Origin: Gp6-AA40 sp035492455
GTDB lineage: Bacteria; Acidobacteriota; Vicinamibacteria; Vicinamibacterales; UBA2999
NCBI GenBank assembly: GCA_035492455.1
Contig: DATJJE010000003.1
Coordinates: 1-64,000 of the forward strand
Length of the DNA: 64,000 nucleotides
Direction of reading: 5' to 3'
Shown here: in pieces, positions 40,843 through 50,021 of the stretch
How positions within the stretch are numbered: position 1 is the stretch's first letter
Layout of the letters: each line of letters begins with the position of its first letter
The notes under the pieces: model-generated
Told to the model about the DNA's origin: nothing
The model's database searches: none
The model's input: the letters and a program-made list of their open reading frames with translations, nothing else
Position numbers and translations under genes: made by a program

Positions 40843-42401
40843 GCTGAAACCTCTGCGGCCGTCCGTTCGGCGGCCCTTTCACGCAGTTTATAGCGTTGCA
40901 GTTTTCCGGTTGCGGTCTTAGGTAACTCGTCAATGAACTCCACCCAGCGTGGCCGTTTGTATTCAGCCAGCCTGGACCGGACATATTGTTGCAACTCTGC
41001 CGCCAGCTCAGGCGTACGTGCGACTCCCGCGCGCACGACCACGAATGCGTACGGTTTCAACAGTCCATCGCGATCTGCGCGCGCGCCAACACCGCATTCG
41101 TGAACGGCCGGATGCTCGATCATGATGTTCTCCACTTCGACAGGACTCACCCAGATGCCGCCCACCTTCAGCATGTCGTCTGATCGTCCCGCATACCAGA
41201 AGTAGCCTTCCTCGTCCTGGTAATACTTGTCTCCGGTTCGAATCCATCGGCCCTCGATGGTCGCCTTCGTCTTCTCGTGCTTGTTCCAGTAGCAGGCGCA
41301 CGTCGAGTCGCCGCTGATCAACAGGTTGCCGATTTCGCCGCGGGGCACGTCGCATCCCTTTTCATCCACGATGCGCGCTTCGTAGCCTTCGACGACCCTG
41401 CCGCTCGAACCGGGGCGAATATCGCCAGGACGGTTAGAAATGAAGATATGAAGAATCTCCGTTGATCCGATGCCGTCCAGGATGTCGACGCCGAAGCGCT
41501 GCTTGAAACGCTCGAACAGCGCTGCGGGAAGCGACTCGCCGGCGGACACCGCATAGCGAACGCTCGACAGATCGAAGTCCTGACCCTCCCGCGTATGCGC
41601 GAGGAGCATCCCGTAGTTGGTGGGAACCGAGAAGAACAGTGTCGGCTTATGGCGCTCGATGACGCCGAACACGTTGGCCGCGGTTGGTGGGCCGGGCCAC
41701 AGGATGGCGGTGGCGCCGACGCCAAGCGGACAGTACATCGCATTGCCGAGACCGTAGGCGAAGAACAATTTCGCCACACTGAAGCAGCGGTCGTCTCCGG
41801 TCATGCCGAGGATCGCTTTGGCATAGAGCTCGGTGCAGACAACCATGTCGTGCTGCAGATGCACGCAGCCTTTCGGAAACCCGGTGCTGCCTGACGAATA
41901 CAGCCAGAACGCGGGATCGTCCTTGCTGGTCGGTTCGGCGTCGAGCACAGACGAGGCGTCAGCGATCGACGCGTGCAATTCGCCGACGGTGACGATGTGC
42001 TGCAGATGGCGGAGACGCCCGCGCGGAATCGCCTGCAACTGCGGCAGCAGGACCTCGCTGATCACCACGACGCGCGCACGCGAGTCGTTCAGCACGTACT
42101 CGTAATCCTGCGGCTTCCAGAGCGTGCTCGTGGGAATCGGCACTGCGCCGATCTTGATCGCGCCAAAAAACGCGTAGAAGAACTCCGGTCCGTCGAGCAG
42201 GAGCATGACGACCCGCTCTTCGATCCGGACGGCAAACTTGTCGCGCAGAACATTCCCCACGCGGTTCACGCGTTCGACTAGCTGCGCGTAGGTCACGCGC
42301 TCGTCGCCGCACTCGATGGCCACCTTTGCGCCACGACCTTCGTGGATGTTTCTGTCCACGAACCAGGTTGCGGCGTTGAAGGTGTCCGGCAGCGTGATCA
42401 C
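40839..42401 (-). CDS. bclA: benzoate-CoA ligase family protein
   Basis: 520 residues. The AMP-binding P-loop is LYSSGSTGFPKGCVH. DGIGSTEILHIFISN is the A5-type block and RTGDKYYQDEEGYFWYAGRSDDMLKVGG the A7/A8 region. LPKTATGKLQRYKL has the catalytic Lys. The sequence and context fit benzoate-CoA ligase. It activates benzoate to benzoyl-CoA for BoxB/BoxC and is first gene of the operon. Confidence 0.92.
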   Translation of the reverse strand: MITLPDTFNAATWFVDRNIHEGRGAKVAIECGDERVTYAQLVERVNRVGNVLRDKFAVRIEERVVMLLLDGPEFFYAFFGAIKIGAVPIPTSTLWKPQDYEYVLNDSRARVVVISEVLLPQLQAIPRGRLRHLQHIVTVGELHASIADASSVLDAEPTSKDDPAFWLYSSGSTGFPKGCVHLQHDMVVCTELYAKAILGMTGDDRCFSVAKLFFAYGLGNAMYCPLGVGATAILWPGPPTAANVFGVIERHKPTLFFSVPTNYGMLLAHTREGQDFDLSSVRYAVSAGESLPAALFERFKQRFGVDILDGIGSTEILHIFISNRPGDIRPGSSGRVVEGYEARIVDEKGCDVPRGEIGNLLISGDSTCACYWNKHEKTKATIEGRWIRTGDKYYQDEEGYFWYAGRSDDMLKVGGIWVSPVEVENIMIEHPAVHECGVGARADRDGLLKPYAFVVVRAGVARTPELAAELQQYVRSRLAEYKRPRWVEFIDELPKTATGKLQRYKLRERAAERTAAEVSA

Positions 42402-42469
42402 GGGTCTATCGTAACAATAGACTCTCCTCCATGCTTCGGCTCGCGTGTTGGCCTGGCGGCGGGGCGCAG

Positions 42470-42748
42470 TCAGGCGTCAGCCACGACCTCGCGCAGTTCA
42501 ACCGAGTTGAGCGTGACACCGGCGGGCGGCGGCGAGTTGCGGATCATGGACACTGCCGTTTCCGCCTGCTGCTTCGTTTGGAAGACTGCCATAGACGTGC
42601 CTTGGCTTTCGTCGTCCCGCACGGTCCAAAACGCTTTCACCAATCCTGGTGCTTGTTTAACCCGGGGCACAACCTGTTCATGGAGTGCTTTCCGCGATGA
42701 CGCAAACTCGCCCGGCGCAATCGTCACATTTACGACAACAGCGTACAT
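42470..42748 (-). CDS. dimeric alpha/beta-barrel (ABM-like) small protein
   Basis: 92 residues, with AGGAGG before the ATG. MYAVVVNVTIAPGEFASSRKALHEQVVPRVKQAPGLVKAFW is the antibiotic-biosynthesis-monooxygenase-like ferredoxin-fold pattern. Such proteins are small homodimers, many without known function, some monooxygenases of aromatic compounds. It precedes the benzoate operon by 68 bp on the same strand. Confidence 0.65.
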   Translation of the reverse strand: MYAVVVNVTIAPGEFASSRKALHEQVVPRVKQAPGLVKAFWTVRDDESQGTSMAVFQTKQQAETAVSMIRNSPPPAGVTLNSVELREVVADA

Positions 42749-42925
42749 AAGGTCCTCCTCTTCTTACGCTGTAATGCAAGTGGGTCTATTCCCGCAGCGA
42801 CGATAATTCTGTCAAACCGCCAGCACAGGCACAAATGATCGTTGGTACTCGTCACGTTGTGGGCAAGACGAGCTGGGGTGCGAGCAGACAGAGAGAGACT
42901 GCGAAAGAATAGCTACGGGTAACAC

Positions 42926-43690
42926 GTGGCTGAGTTCGTTCAGGTCAACGGCGTCCGCCTCGAGTTCTCCTGGTACGGACCACCACCAAGTCAGGCAGCG
43001 ACGATCGTGTTCCTGCACGAGGGCCTCGGCTCGATCACTCAGTGGCGCAACTTCCCCGCCGAGCTGTGTGCACGTCTGGGCTGCGGTGGTCTCGCCTACA
43101 ACCGCTGCGGCCACGGCAGGTCCGATCCGCTCTCCGCACCGCGGACCGTCCGTTTCATGCACGACGAGGCGACCGAGGTGCTGCCGCGCCTCCTCGACAT
43201 CTTCGAAGTGCGGCGGCCGGTGCTGATCGGCCACAGCGACGGGGCCTCGATCGCGCTGATTTACGCCGGCTCGGTCGGCGATCCCTGCGCGCTGGTGCTC
43301 GAAGCGCCGCACGTGTTCGTCGAAGACGTGACCGTCACGCGCATCACGGAGTTGCGCGACATGTATCGCACCACGGACCTCCGGACGAAGCTGGCGCGGC
43401 ATCACACCAATGTCGACTCGCTGTTTCAGTACTGGACCGACGTGTGGCTGCGCCCCGACTTCCGCGCCTGGAATATCGAGGCGTATCTCCCGAACGTGCT
43501 GTGCCCCACGCTGGTGATTCAGGGCCGACAGGATGAATACGGCACCGATCACCAGGTCAGTGCGGTGACCTCCGCGATCGGCGGCCGCTGCGAAGGCATC
43601 ATGCTCGATCGCTGCGGGCACACGCCGCATATCGATCAGCGAACGATGGTTGCCGATATCGTGACGCAGTTCATCCGTCATCTAGAATAA
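42926..43690 (+). CDS. alpha/beta hydrolase
   Basis: 254 residues from a GTG at 42926. FLHEGLGSITQWRNFP is the oxyanion-hole region, VLIGHSDGASIALIYA the nucleophile elbow (Ser in GHSDG), QGRQDEYGT the acid and DRCGHTPHID the His. No signal peptide, so it is cytoplasmic. Its divergent position from the benzoate genes leaves room for a role in aromatic degradation, but this is only inferred. Confidence 0.88.
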   Translation: MAEFVQVNGVRLEFSWYGPPPSQAATIVFLHEGLGSITQWRNFPAELCARLGCGGLAYNRCGHGRSDPLSAPRTVRFMHDEATEVLPRLLDIFEVRRPVLIGHSDGASIALIYAGSVGDPCALVLEAPHVFVEDVTVTRITELRDMYRTTDLRTKLARHHTNVDSLFQYWTDVWLRPDFRAWNIEAYLPNVLCPTLVIQGRQDEYGTDHQVSAVTSAIGGRCEGIMLDRCGHTPHIDQRTMVADIVTQFIRHLE

Positions 43691-43695
43691 GAGGT

Positions 43696-44988
43696 ATGCC
43701 CTCGCCCGCGGGGCGCCTGACGCGCGCCCTGCAGCATCGCAACTTCCGCCTGTTCTTCGGCGGTCAGAGCATTTCCCTCGTCGGCACCTGGATTACGCGC
43801 GTCGCGACGAGCTGGCTGGTGTACCGCCTCACCGGCTCGGAGCTGCTGCTCGGTGTCGCCGGCTTTGCGGGACAGATCCCAACGCTGTTCATCACGCCGT
43901 TTGCGGGAGTGCTCGTGGACCGCCACGATAGACGAAGGATTCTGCTGATCACGCAGATCGCATCGCTCCTGCAGTCGGCGCTGCTGGCGATTCTGACCTT
44001 CACCGACGTCATTACCGTGACCCAGATCATCTGGCTGCAGGTGGTGCAGGGGATCATCAACTCGTTCGACACACCAGCGCGGCAGGCGTTCGTCAGCGAG
44101 ATGGTCGAAGATCGGCGCGACCTGCCGAACGCCATCGCGCTCAATTCGTCGATGGTGAACGGCACGCGCATCATCGGACCGTCAATCGGCGGCCTGCTCA
44201 TCGCTGGGTTCGGCGAGGCATGGTGCTTCACGATCGACGCTATTTCGTACGTCGCGGTCATCGGATCGATTCTCGCGATGCGCGTGGCGCCGCGCGCGCG
44301 CCACGAGGCGGCGGAGATGCACCTGCTCGAGGAGCTGCAGCACGGCTGGAAGTACGTGCTGCACTCGGTCCCGATCCGCTCGGCGCTGCTGCTGGTGGCG
44401 ATCGTCAGCATGGCCGGCACGCCGTACACCGTGCTGATGCCGGCCATTGCCGCGCAGGTCATGCACGGCGGTCCGAACACGCTCGGCCTGCTGATGACCG
44501 CCACCGGCGTCGGCGCCTTGAGCGGCGCACTTTATCTGGCGCAGCGCGAATCCGTCGTGGGTCTCGGTCGCATCATCATGTATGCGTCGGCCGTCTTCGG
44601 TGTCGGCCTCGTGATCTTCTCGTTCACGACGACGCTATGGCTGTCGATGCTGGTGCTGGCCGTCGCGGGATGCGGATTCATGATTCACCTCGCCGCCACC
44701 AACACCGTGCTGCAGACCATCGTCGAAGAGCGGCTGCGCGGGCGCGTCATGTCGTTTTACACGATGGCCTTTTTCGGAACCGTGCCCATCGGCAGCCTGC
44801 TCGGCGGGATTTTGGCGGAACGCTACGGCGCCATGGCGACGGTGATGGTGACCGGGGTCATTTGTCTGTGCGGCAGCGGCTGGTTCGCCCACAAGCTGCC
44901 TGCGATTCGGGAAGTCGTCCGGCCGATCTATCGCGAGCGCGGCATCATCACGGTGCCAGCTGTCGATACGGGTGGGAAGACGTTGTAA
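43696..44988 (+). CDS. MFS transporter, EntS/MFS_3 type
   Basis: 430 residues, about 11-12 hydrophobic helices, ATG at 43696. HRNFRLFFGGQSISLVGTWITRVATSWLVYRLTGS is the typical start of this branch. VDRHDRRRILLITQ is the MFS loop 2-3 motif, and DTPARQAFVSEMV and EERLRGRVMSFYTMAFFG are family blocks. Exporters of this kind move siderophores and other small molecules outward. It is 5 bp after the hydrolase stop, so the two may be co-transcribed. Confidence 0.87.
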   Translation: MPSPAGRLTRALQHRNFRLFFGGQSISLVGTWITRVATSWLVYRLTGSELLLGVAGFAGQIPTLFITPFAGVLVDRHDRRRILLITQIASLLQSALLAILTFTDVITVTQIIWLQVVQGIINSFDTPARQAFVSEMVEDRRDLPNAIALNSSMVNGTRIIGPSIGGLLIAGFGEAWCFTIDAISYVAVIGSILAMRVAPRARHEAAEMHLLEELQHGWKYVLHSVPIRSALLLVAIVSMAGTPYTVLMPAIAAQVMHGGPNTLGLLMTATGVGALSGALYLAQRESVVGLGRIIMYASAVFGVGLVIFSFTTTLWLSMLVLAVAGCGFMIHLAATNTVLQTIVEERLRGRVMSFYTMAFFGTVPIGSLLGGILAERYGAMATVMVTGVICLCGSGWFAHKLPAIREVVRPIYRERGIITVPAVDTGGKTL

Positions 44989-44989
44989 G

Positions 44990-45024
44990 TTCCAAGATCC
45001 AAGCTCCAAGATCCAAGCTCCAAG
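44990..45024. repeat. heptamer array TCCAAGM between two genes
   Basis: Units TCCAAGA, TCCAAGC, TCCAAGA, TCCAAGC, TCCAAG follow the MFS stop directly and end at the GTG start of the monooxygenase gene. The unit equals that of 6295-6377. No ribosome site is left upstream of the GTG. Confidence 0.85.
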
Positions 45025-46184
45025 TGGCAACACGAAACGCGTTGATTGTGGGTGCCGGGATCGGCGGACTCGCTGCAGCGATCGCCTTGCGACAGGCCGG
45101 CTGGCAGGTCCGCGTGTTCGAGCGCGCTGCGTCGCCTCGCGAGCTCGGCTTCGCTCTTCTCCTCGCTCCGAACGCGATGCACGCGCTGGGCGCCCTCGGT
45201 CTCGCCGACGTCGCACGGCGTGGCGGATTCATCACGACAAACGGCGAGATGCGCCGCCCCGACGGCACGGTGCTACGCCGGTTCGACACGGCCTCTGCAC
45301 GAGCGCTGCTCGACGAGGACGCGGTGTGCATCCTGCGCCCTGTGCTGCACGGTGCGCTGCTCGACGCTCTGGGTACGGCGGCGATCGAACTCTCGGCTTG
45401 CGTATCGCGGTTCACCGCGGCAACGGATGCGGTTGAACTGACGCTTGCCGACGGCAGGACCTTCGCCGGCGACCTGCTCGTCGGCGCGGATGGCGTTCGC
45501 TCGGTGATACGCGCGCAACTACATCCTGACGAACCGCCGCCGCGCCCGAGCGGTCTGCTCGGCGTGCGCGGCGTGGCGTGCGACGTCGTCGAGGAGCTCC
45601 GCGGCGTCAGCGGCGCGCAGTATTTCGGCCGCGGGATGGAGGCGGGCGTCGCCCGTGCCGGCGGACGCGAGGTGTATTGGTATATGTCCGTGTCCGCGCA
45701 CCGGTTCGGCGCCGCGCGCACGGCCCCAAGCATCGCTGCGGAATGCGCCCGGCATTTTCATCAACCGTTCCAGACGATTGTTGCGAAGACCAATTCTGAG
45801 GATCTTCGTGTGGACGAACTTTTCGATCGTGAACCAATCGCTGACTGGGGCCGCGGGCCTGTGACGCTGCTGGGCGATGCAGCGCATCCGATGCTGCCGC
45901 ATGCGGGCCAGGGCGCCGCGCAGGCGCTGGAAGACGCGGTGGCACTCGGTCAGGTGATGCGGCAGGCTGTCGATCGGAGAGCCATTGACGTCGCGCTCCG
46001 CCAGTACGAGCATGTACGCGCCGTGAGGACGCGTAAGGTTGTGGAGATTGCGCGGCGCAACGCGCGCGTGGGGTCCATCCGCAGCGCCGCGGGCTGCTGG
46101 CTTCGTGATCATGCGATCCGTCACGTGCCGCAGTCCATCATCTTGAAGTCGCTCGTAGCGTTCGGCAAGCCGCCGTCGCCATAG
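45024..46184 (+). CDS. FAD-dependent monooxygenase (PHBH-like)
   Basis: 386 residues from the GTG at 45024, chosen because the reading frame only stays open upstream through the repeat and the MFS gene. LIVGAGIGGLAAAIALRQAGWQVRVFERA is the dinucleotide-binding motif, DLLVGADGVRSVIRAQL the DG motif, and LLGDAAHPMLPHAGQGAAQALEDA the second FAD motif. The family hydroxylates aromatic compounds using NAD(P)H. The substrate is unknown, and the gene sits downstream of an exporter. Confidence 0.87.
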   Translation: MATRNALIVGAGIGGLAAAIALRQAGWQVRVFERAASPRELGFALLLAPNAMHALGALGLADVARRGGFITTNGEMRRPDGTVLRRFDTASARALLDEDAVCILRPVLHGALLDALGTAAIELSACVSRFTAATDAVELTLADGRTFAGDLLVGADGVRSVIRAQLHPDEPPPRPSGLLGVRGVACDVVEELRGVSGAQYFGRGMEAGVARAGGREVYWYMSVSAHRFGAARTAPSIAAECARHFHQPFQTIVAKTNSEDLRVDELFDREPIADWGRGPVTLLGDAAHPMLPHAGQGAAQALEDAVALGQVMRQAVDRRAIDVALRQYEHVRAVRTRKVVEIARRNARVGSIRSAAGCWLRDHAIRHVPQSIILKSLVAFGKPPSP

Positions 46185-46229
46185 TCTTTGGCGTCCAAGC
46201 CCGCCGGAGATAACATCGGTGCCCACCCC

Positions 46230-46883
46230 ATGAGCACGCTGCACGCCGTTGTGGTGACCGCGTCCGATCGCCCGGGGATGATGTCCGCCGTGACGAAGGT
46301 GCTCGCCGATCATCAGGCGAACATCCGCTACGTCGATCTCCACCCGGGCGGTGACCGCGCGGACATCTACTTCGAGTTCACGCTCGAGACCGCTGCCGAC
46401 AACCTCTTCGCCGACTTGAAAGGTCTGGACGGCGTTTTCCGCCTCGAGGAAATCCCATCATTCGCCAAGATCTATGGGAAGCGCATCATCGTCATGGGCG
46501 GCGGCGCACAGGTTGGTCAGGTGGCGCTCGGGGCCATTGCCGAAGCCGATCGCCACAACATCCGGGGCGAACGCATTTCGGTAGACACCATTCCCCTCGT
46601 CGGCGAGGAAGCGCTCGCGGCCGCGGTCCGAGCGGCTGCGCGCCTGCCGCGAGTCCAGTTATTGGTCCTCGCTGGTTCGCTGATGGGTGGCGCCATCTCG
46701 CAGGCGGTGGAGGAAGTGCGGAAGAATGGTTTGTATGTCATCTCGCTGAACATGGCCGGCAGCGTTCCCGACGCCGCCGACCTCGTCGTCAGCGATCCCA
46801 TTCAGGCAGGCGTGATGGCCGTCATGGCGATTGCCGATACGGCCAAATTCGATCTCGTTCGACAGCAGAAACGAAGGTATTAG
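46230..46883 (+). CDS. ACT domain protein (DUF5612-like)
   Basis: 217 residues from the ATG at 46230 (TTG at 46188 possible). STLHAVVVTASDRPGMMSAVTKVLADHQANIRYVDLH is an ACT domain. A second part, KRIIVMGGGAQVGQVALGAIAEADRHNIRGERIS, looks like a SIS-type or Rossmann-like domain with GSLMGGAISQAVEEV. The combination fits the DUF5612 arrangement. A regulatory amino-acid-sensing role is inferred from ACT alone. Confidence 0.7.
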   Translation: MSTLHAVVVTASDRPGMMSAVTKVLADHQANIRYVDLHPGGDRADIYFEFTLETAADNLFADLKGLDGVFRLEEIPSFAKIYGKRIIVMGGGAQVGQVALGAIAEADRHNIRGERISVDTIPLVGEEALAAAVRAAARLPRVQLLVLAGSLMGGAISQAVEEVRKNGLYVISLNMAGSVPDAADLVVSDPIQAGVMAVMAIADTAKFDLVRQQKRRY

Positions 46884-46891
46884 CTTGGAGC

Positions 46892-47476
46892 TTATTTAGT
46901 AGCGTTCTTGGGCTCCGCTTTGATGTTGTTCAGCATGATCGGCTGGCTGGCAAAGTTCTCGAGCTCGATCACGTTGTTCTCGTGCGCGACGATTCGCGTT
47001 GCGTATGACATCGTGCCCGTGCCGGTGCCATCTCGATTCAGCTTCATCTGGATGACCGTAAACGGATAGTCGACGGAGCGCGGGCGGTTCGTCGCCTCCC
47101 AGAACCCGATCGGGCGATCCGTCGCGATCACGATCGTGCGTCCGCCGTCAGCGTCGGTCTGCTGATACGCATAACGGAGGTCGTACCCGAGCGAATCCGG
47201 CGTGCGGATGCGGCCCACGGGTTTGTTCTTCTGCAGCTGCTTCAGCAGCTCGTCGGACCCTTTCTCACGCAGCGCGGTAACAAGGCGCGCGCGTTCGGAT
47301 GCGGGCGACCAGCGGCTGATCGTGATTTCGACGACCTGCTGTCCTGTGCCGTATTCCGGGCTCAGCGACACGGCATTGGCGGTGAACCGTTCCGCGGGCT
47401 GGTTCGTTTGCGCATAGGCGAGCGGGAATACCAGCAGCGCCAGCGCCACCGTTGTCGACAATAGACGGGATTTCAT
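46892..47476 (-). CDS. exported hypothetical protein
   Basis: 194 residues; AAGGAG lies before the ATG. LLSTTVALALLVFPLAYAQ is a signal peptide. The mature part is a beta-rich domain with VVEITISRWSPASERARLVTALREKG and GYDLRYAYQQTDADGGRTIVIATDRPIGFWEATN. No catalytic motif is visible. The fold or family is unknown. Confidence 0.7.
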   Translation of the reverse strand: MKSRLLSTTVALALLVFPLAYAQTNQPAERFTANAVSLSPEYGTGQQVVEITISRWSPASERARLVTALREKGSDELLKQLQKNKPVGRIRTPDSLGYDLRYAYQQTDADGGRTIVIATDRPIGFWEATNRPRSVDYPFTVIQMKLNRDGTGTGTMSYATRIVAHENNVIELENFASQPIMLNNIKAEPKNATK

Positions 47477-47492
47477 GACCGTGGCTCCTTGG

Positions 47493-47510
47493 GCCGACCT
47501 GAAGGTCGGC
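47493..47510. repeat. GCCGACCT hairpin
   Basis: GCCGACCT, GA, AGGTCGGC: an 8-bp stem with a 2-base loop. It lies between two minus-strand genes, shortly after the aldo/keto reductase stop. One of three GC-rich hairpins of this type in the window. Confidence 0.6.
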
Positions 47511-47527
47511 GTCTACACGAAGACCAT

Positions 47528-48340
47528 TCACGAAGGATGCCCGGCCAGTTTCGCGATGTACTCGCGCTCGTCAGGGCCCAGCCATGGCGGCGCACCGGCC
47601 GAGGCGTTCGACCGCAGGTGTTGCGGCGATGAGGTCGCGGGAATCGCGACATGACAGCGTGGTTCGCTGAGGATCCACTTGAGAAGTGCTTGCGGCCAGC
47701 TGCGGATGCCGAACGGGGCAAGCGGCTTCAAGGCGGCCGCACTCACGCGCCTCGTCAGCAGCGACCCCTCGCCGAAGGGTCGCATGACAATGACCCCAAG
47801 TCCCAGATCGACCGCTGTCGGGAGAATCTTCGACTCGACGGCGCGCTGCCCCGGGTTGTATGGAATCTGGACCGCCTGCACGCGCGGGTCGCGCATGGCG
47901 ATCAGCACGTCGTCATACGCGCTCGAGCTGTAATGCGTAATGCCGATGACCCGCACAGCGCCTGCATCCTTCAGGCGCTGCAGCTGATCGAGCCGCTTCC
48001 GCCACGCCAGCAGGTTGTGCACCTGGTACACGTCGATGCGTCGGTCGAAATAGCCGAGCGCCGCGGTGATCTGCTGTTCTGCCTCGTCGTCGTCCGACGC
48101 CCAGACCTTGGTGGCGATGATCGCAAGATCTCGGCGTCCGTCCAACGTCCGGCCGAGCACGCGCTCGGCGTCGCCGTACATGGGCGAAGAGTCGAAGAAC
48201 GTGGCGCCAAGATCGAACGCCGCATCCATAACGTGCCTGCGCGCGTCTACCTCCTTGCCGCGCACGTCGAACGTCTTCCACGTACCCATCCCGATGACCG
48301 GCACACGCAGGCCGGTCGCTCCAAACGCGCGCTGTTCCAT
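47528..48340 (-). CDS. aldo/keto reductase family protein
   Basis: 270 residues from the ATG at 48340, which shares a base with the upstream stop (TGATG). MEQRAFGATGLRVPVIGMGTW is the family N-terminal block. FFDSSPMYGDAERVLGRTL contains Asp and Tyr of the catalytic tetrad, IIATKVW the Lys, and VYQVHNL the His. It reduces aldehydes or ketones with NADPH; substrate unknown. Confidence 0.88.
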   Translation of the reverse strand: MEQRAFGATGLRVPVIGMGTWKTFDVRGKEVDARRHVMDAAFDLGATFFDSSPMYGDAERVLGRTLDGRRDLAIIATKVWASDDDEAEQQITAALGYFDRRIDVYQVHNLLAWRKRLDQLQRLKDAGAVRVIGITHYSSSAYDDVLIAMRDPRVQAVQIPYNPGQRAVESKILPTAVDLGLGVIVMRPFGEGSLLTRRVSAAALKPLAPFGIRSWPQALLKWILSEPRCHVAIPATSSPQHLRSNASAGAPPWLGPDEREYIAKLAGHPS

Positions 48341-49086
48341 CAAGGGTGATCGACTTCGAGCAGCAAGGGGAAATGATCCGAGGCCTGCGCCACGTCAGGG
48401 GTCCTCACGATGTCACATGCACGCACGTGCTGTGCGAAGGCGCCGGGCACAAACGCATAATCGAGCCGCACGTGTGGATGTGGAGTCGGCAGCGTGTATC
48501 CGACCTCGTTCGGATGCAGCTTCCGGAACGAATCGACATAGCCCGTGGAGAGCACCGTGGCAATTGTGCGCCACCTGATATGTCCCCCGCTCAGCCATAC
48601 GAGTGCTCGCAGCCGAGTCGGCAGTTTGCGCACGTCGAACATGTCTCCGGGTGCCACCGTGTTGAAGTCTCCGATCAGCACGTGCGGACCTTTCTCGTGC
48701 GCGGCAACTGCGCGGAGCAGCGCGCGAAGCTCCAATAGCCGCCGCCGCTCGGTCCACGCGGCATGGACGGCGCTGAGATGCACGCCAAACACTCGCCATG
48801 TTGTCGCCGCCGGAGCAATCTCGAGAAAGGCGTGGCGGGAGATCGCCGGACTGTGCACGGCGTACGAGGCGACCGGCGCGCGGCTCATGAATGCGAGCGA
48901 TTTTCCCGACCGCGACGCCCATTGAGCCATCCCCGTCTCGCGCGCCACACACTCAACCACGTCGGGCCGCGTCGCCTCTTCGAACACGACGATGTCGGGC
49001 GAGACGGTGCGGATGACGGCGGCAATCGCTCCTTCGCGTCCGGCGCCGCCGCGCCTGATGTTGTAAGACAGTATGCGGAATGACAC
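48340..49086 (-). CDS. endonuclease/exonuclease/phosphatase family protein
   Basis: 248 residues, GTG start. ILSYNIRRGGAGREG, VFEEATRPDVVE, HVLIGDFNTVAPG, and ASDHFPLLLEVD are the four EEP-fold blocks. These enzymes cut phosphodiesters (DNA repair, phospholipid or other). No signal peptide is visible, so the substrate is likely cytoplasmic. It is coupled to the aldo/keto reductase gene. Confidence 0.88.
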   Translation of the reverse strand: MSFRILSYNIRRGGAGREGAIAAVIRTVSPDIVVFEEATRPDVVECVARETGMAQWASRSGKSLAFMSRAPVASYAVHSPAISRHAFLEIAPAATTWRVFGVHLSAVHAAWTERRRLLELRALLRAVAAHEKGPHVLIGDFNTVAPGDMFDVRKLPTRLRALVWLSGGHIRWRTIATVLSTGYVDSFRKLHPNEVGYTLPTPHPHVRLDYAFVPGAFAQHVRACDIVRTPDVAQASDHFPLLLEVDHP

Positions 49087-49109
49087 GTATCGCGAGCTGA
49101 GTCGTGCGG

Positions 49110-49607
49110 CTACGTTGCTTCGATCAACGTCAAGTACGGCTGATCCAGCAGATCGCCGCGAAAGCGAATGACGACGTCGCGCGACGCCTGGATGTTCACC
49201 GGTCGGCCGGCCAGGACCATCAACGCCTCGCGCAGCGGAATGAGCGCCGGCGCGATATCCGGATCCTCCTCCGAAACCGGCCGCGAGTGAACGCCCGGCA
49301 CAAAAAACCCGGTGGGCTTGAAGAGCGCGACGGCGTCATCGCCGACCAGCGTCAGGTCCAGGTCGCTGGTGCCGGGACCGTCGCTGTCAAACCGCGCGCC
49401 GTCCTTCCAGCGATGGCCGGTCACAGCGCTGCCGCGAAGCACGACTCGAGTTCCACGCGGTACTTCCTCGCGAATCAAGCGGCAGAAGTGCGCGAGCCGC
49501 TCCTCGTCGCCGCCAAAGGCGAGACGCAGGACGTTGGCGCGCTTCTCCTCTTCGGTGAGGCCGCCCTGAACCGCCTGCTCCCCCGCCTTCGCTGAGGAGT
49601 CGGCCAT
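49110..49607 (-). CDS. nucleotidyltransferase domain protein
   Basis: 165 residues. VVLRGSAVTGHRWKDGARFDSDGPGT then SDLDLTLVG has the GSxxTG and SDLDL elements of the polymerase-beta superfamily nucleotidyltransferases, with a longer linker than usual. An N-terminal helix-rich half (EEEKRANVLRLAFGGDEERLAHF) precedes it. The substrate (nucleic acid, protein or drug) is unknown. Confidence 0.72.
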   Translation of the reverse strand: MADSSAKAGEQAVQGGLTEEEKRANVLRLAFGGDEERLAHFCRLIREEVPRGTRVVLRGSAVTGHRWKDGARFDSDGPGTSDLDLTLVGDDAVALFKPTGFFVPGVHSRPVSEEDPDIAPALIPLREALMVLAGRPVNIQASRDVVIRFRGDLLDQPYLTLIEAT

Positions 49608-49649
49608 CAGTTTGGAAATCTCCCGATCTTTTGTGTAAGCTCAGGCGCA

Positions 49650-50021
49650 ATGGCTTTCATCATCACCGACCCCTGCATCAGCACCAAGGACACTGCGTGC
49701 GTCGACGTCTGTCCGGTCGACTGCATCCATCCGCGCAAGGACGAGCCCGAGTTCGAGCAGTCGCCGATGCTCTTCATCAATCCTGAAGAGTGCATCGACT
49801 GCGGCGCGTGCGTGCCCGCGTGTCCTGTGTCCGCCATCTACGACAGCCCGGACGCGACCCCAGAGACGCAGAAAGATCTCATCGACGCGAACGCGAAATA
49901 CCGCGTCGGCGATGCGGGCGCCTTCGAAGAGGCGAAGAACATCGTCAACGCGCATGTCTCGGCGCACCCGGACCTGATGAACATCCCGGGCACCGAGCGC
50001 GCCGCGGCGCACCAGGGGTAG
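49650..50021 (+). CDS. 7Fe ferredoxin (3Fe-4S/4Fe-4S)
   Basis: 123 residues, ATG at 49650. C9, C17, C21, C25 (CISTKDTACVDVCPVDCIHP) and C48, C51, C54, C58 (CIDCGACVPACPV) form the 7Fe pattern; a 3Fe-4S cluster would use C9, C17 and C58 and a 4Fe-4S cluster C21, C48, C51 and C54. A charged tail (60-123) follows, longer than in the smallest ferredoxins. It is a soluble electron carrier; its partner is unknown. Confidence 0.88.
   Translation: MAFIITDPCISTKDTACVDVCPVDCIHPRKDEPEFEQSPMLFINPEECIDCGACVPACPVSAIYDSPDATPETQKDLIDANAKYRVGDAGAFEEAKNIVNAHVSAHPDLMNIPGTERAAAHQG

Noticed and set aside
44220..45023. Upstream extension of the FAD monooxygenase frame
   Set aside because: The frame runs through the MFS gene and the heptamer repeat. 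The dinucleotide-binding motif starts immediately after the GTG at 45024.
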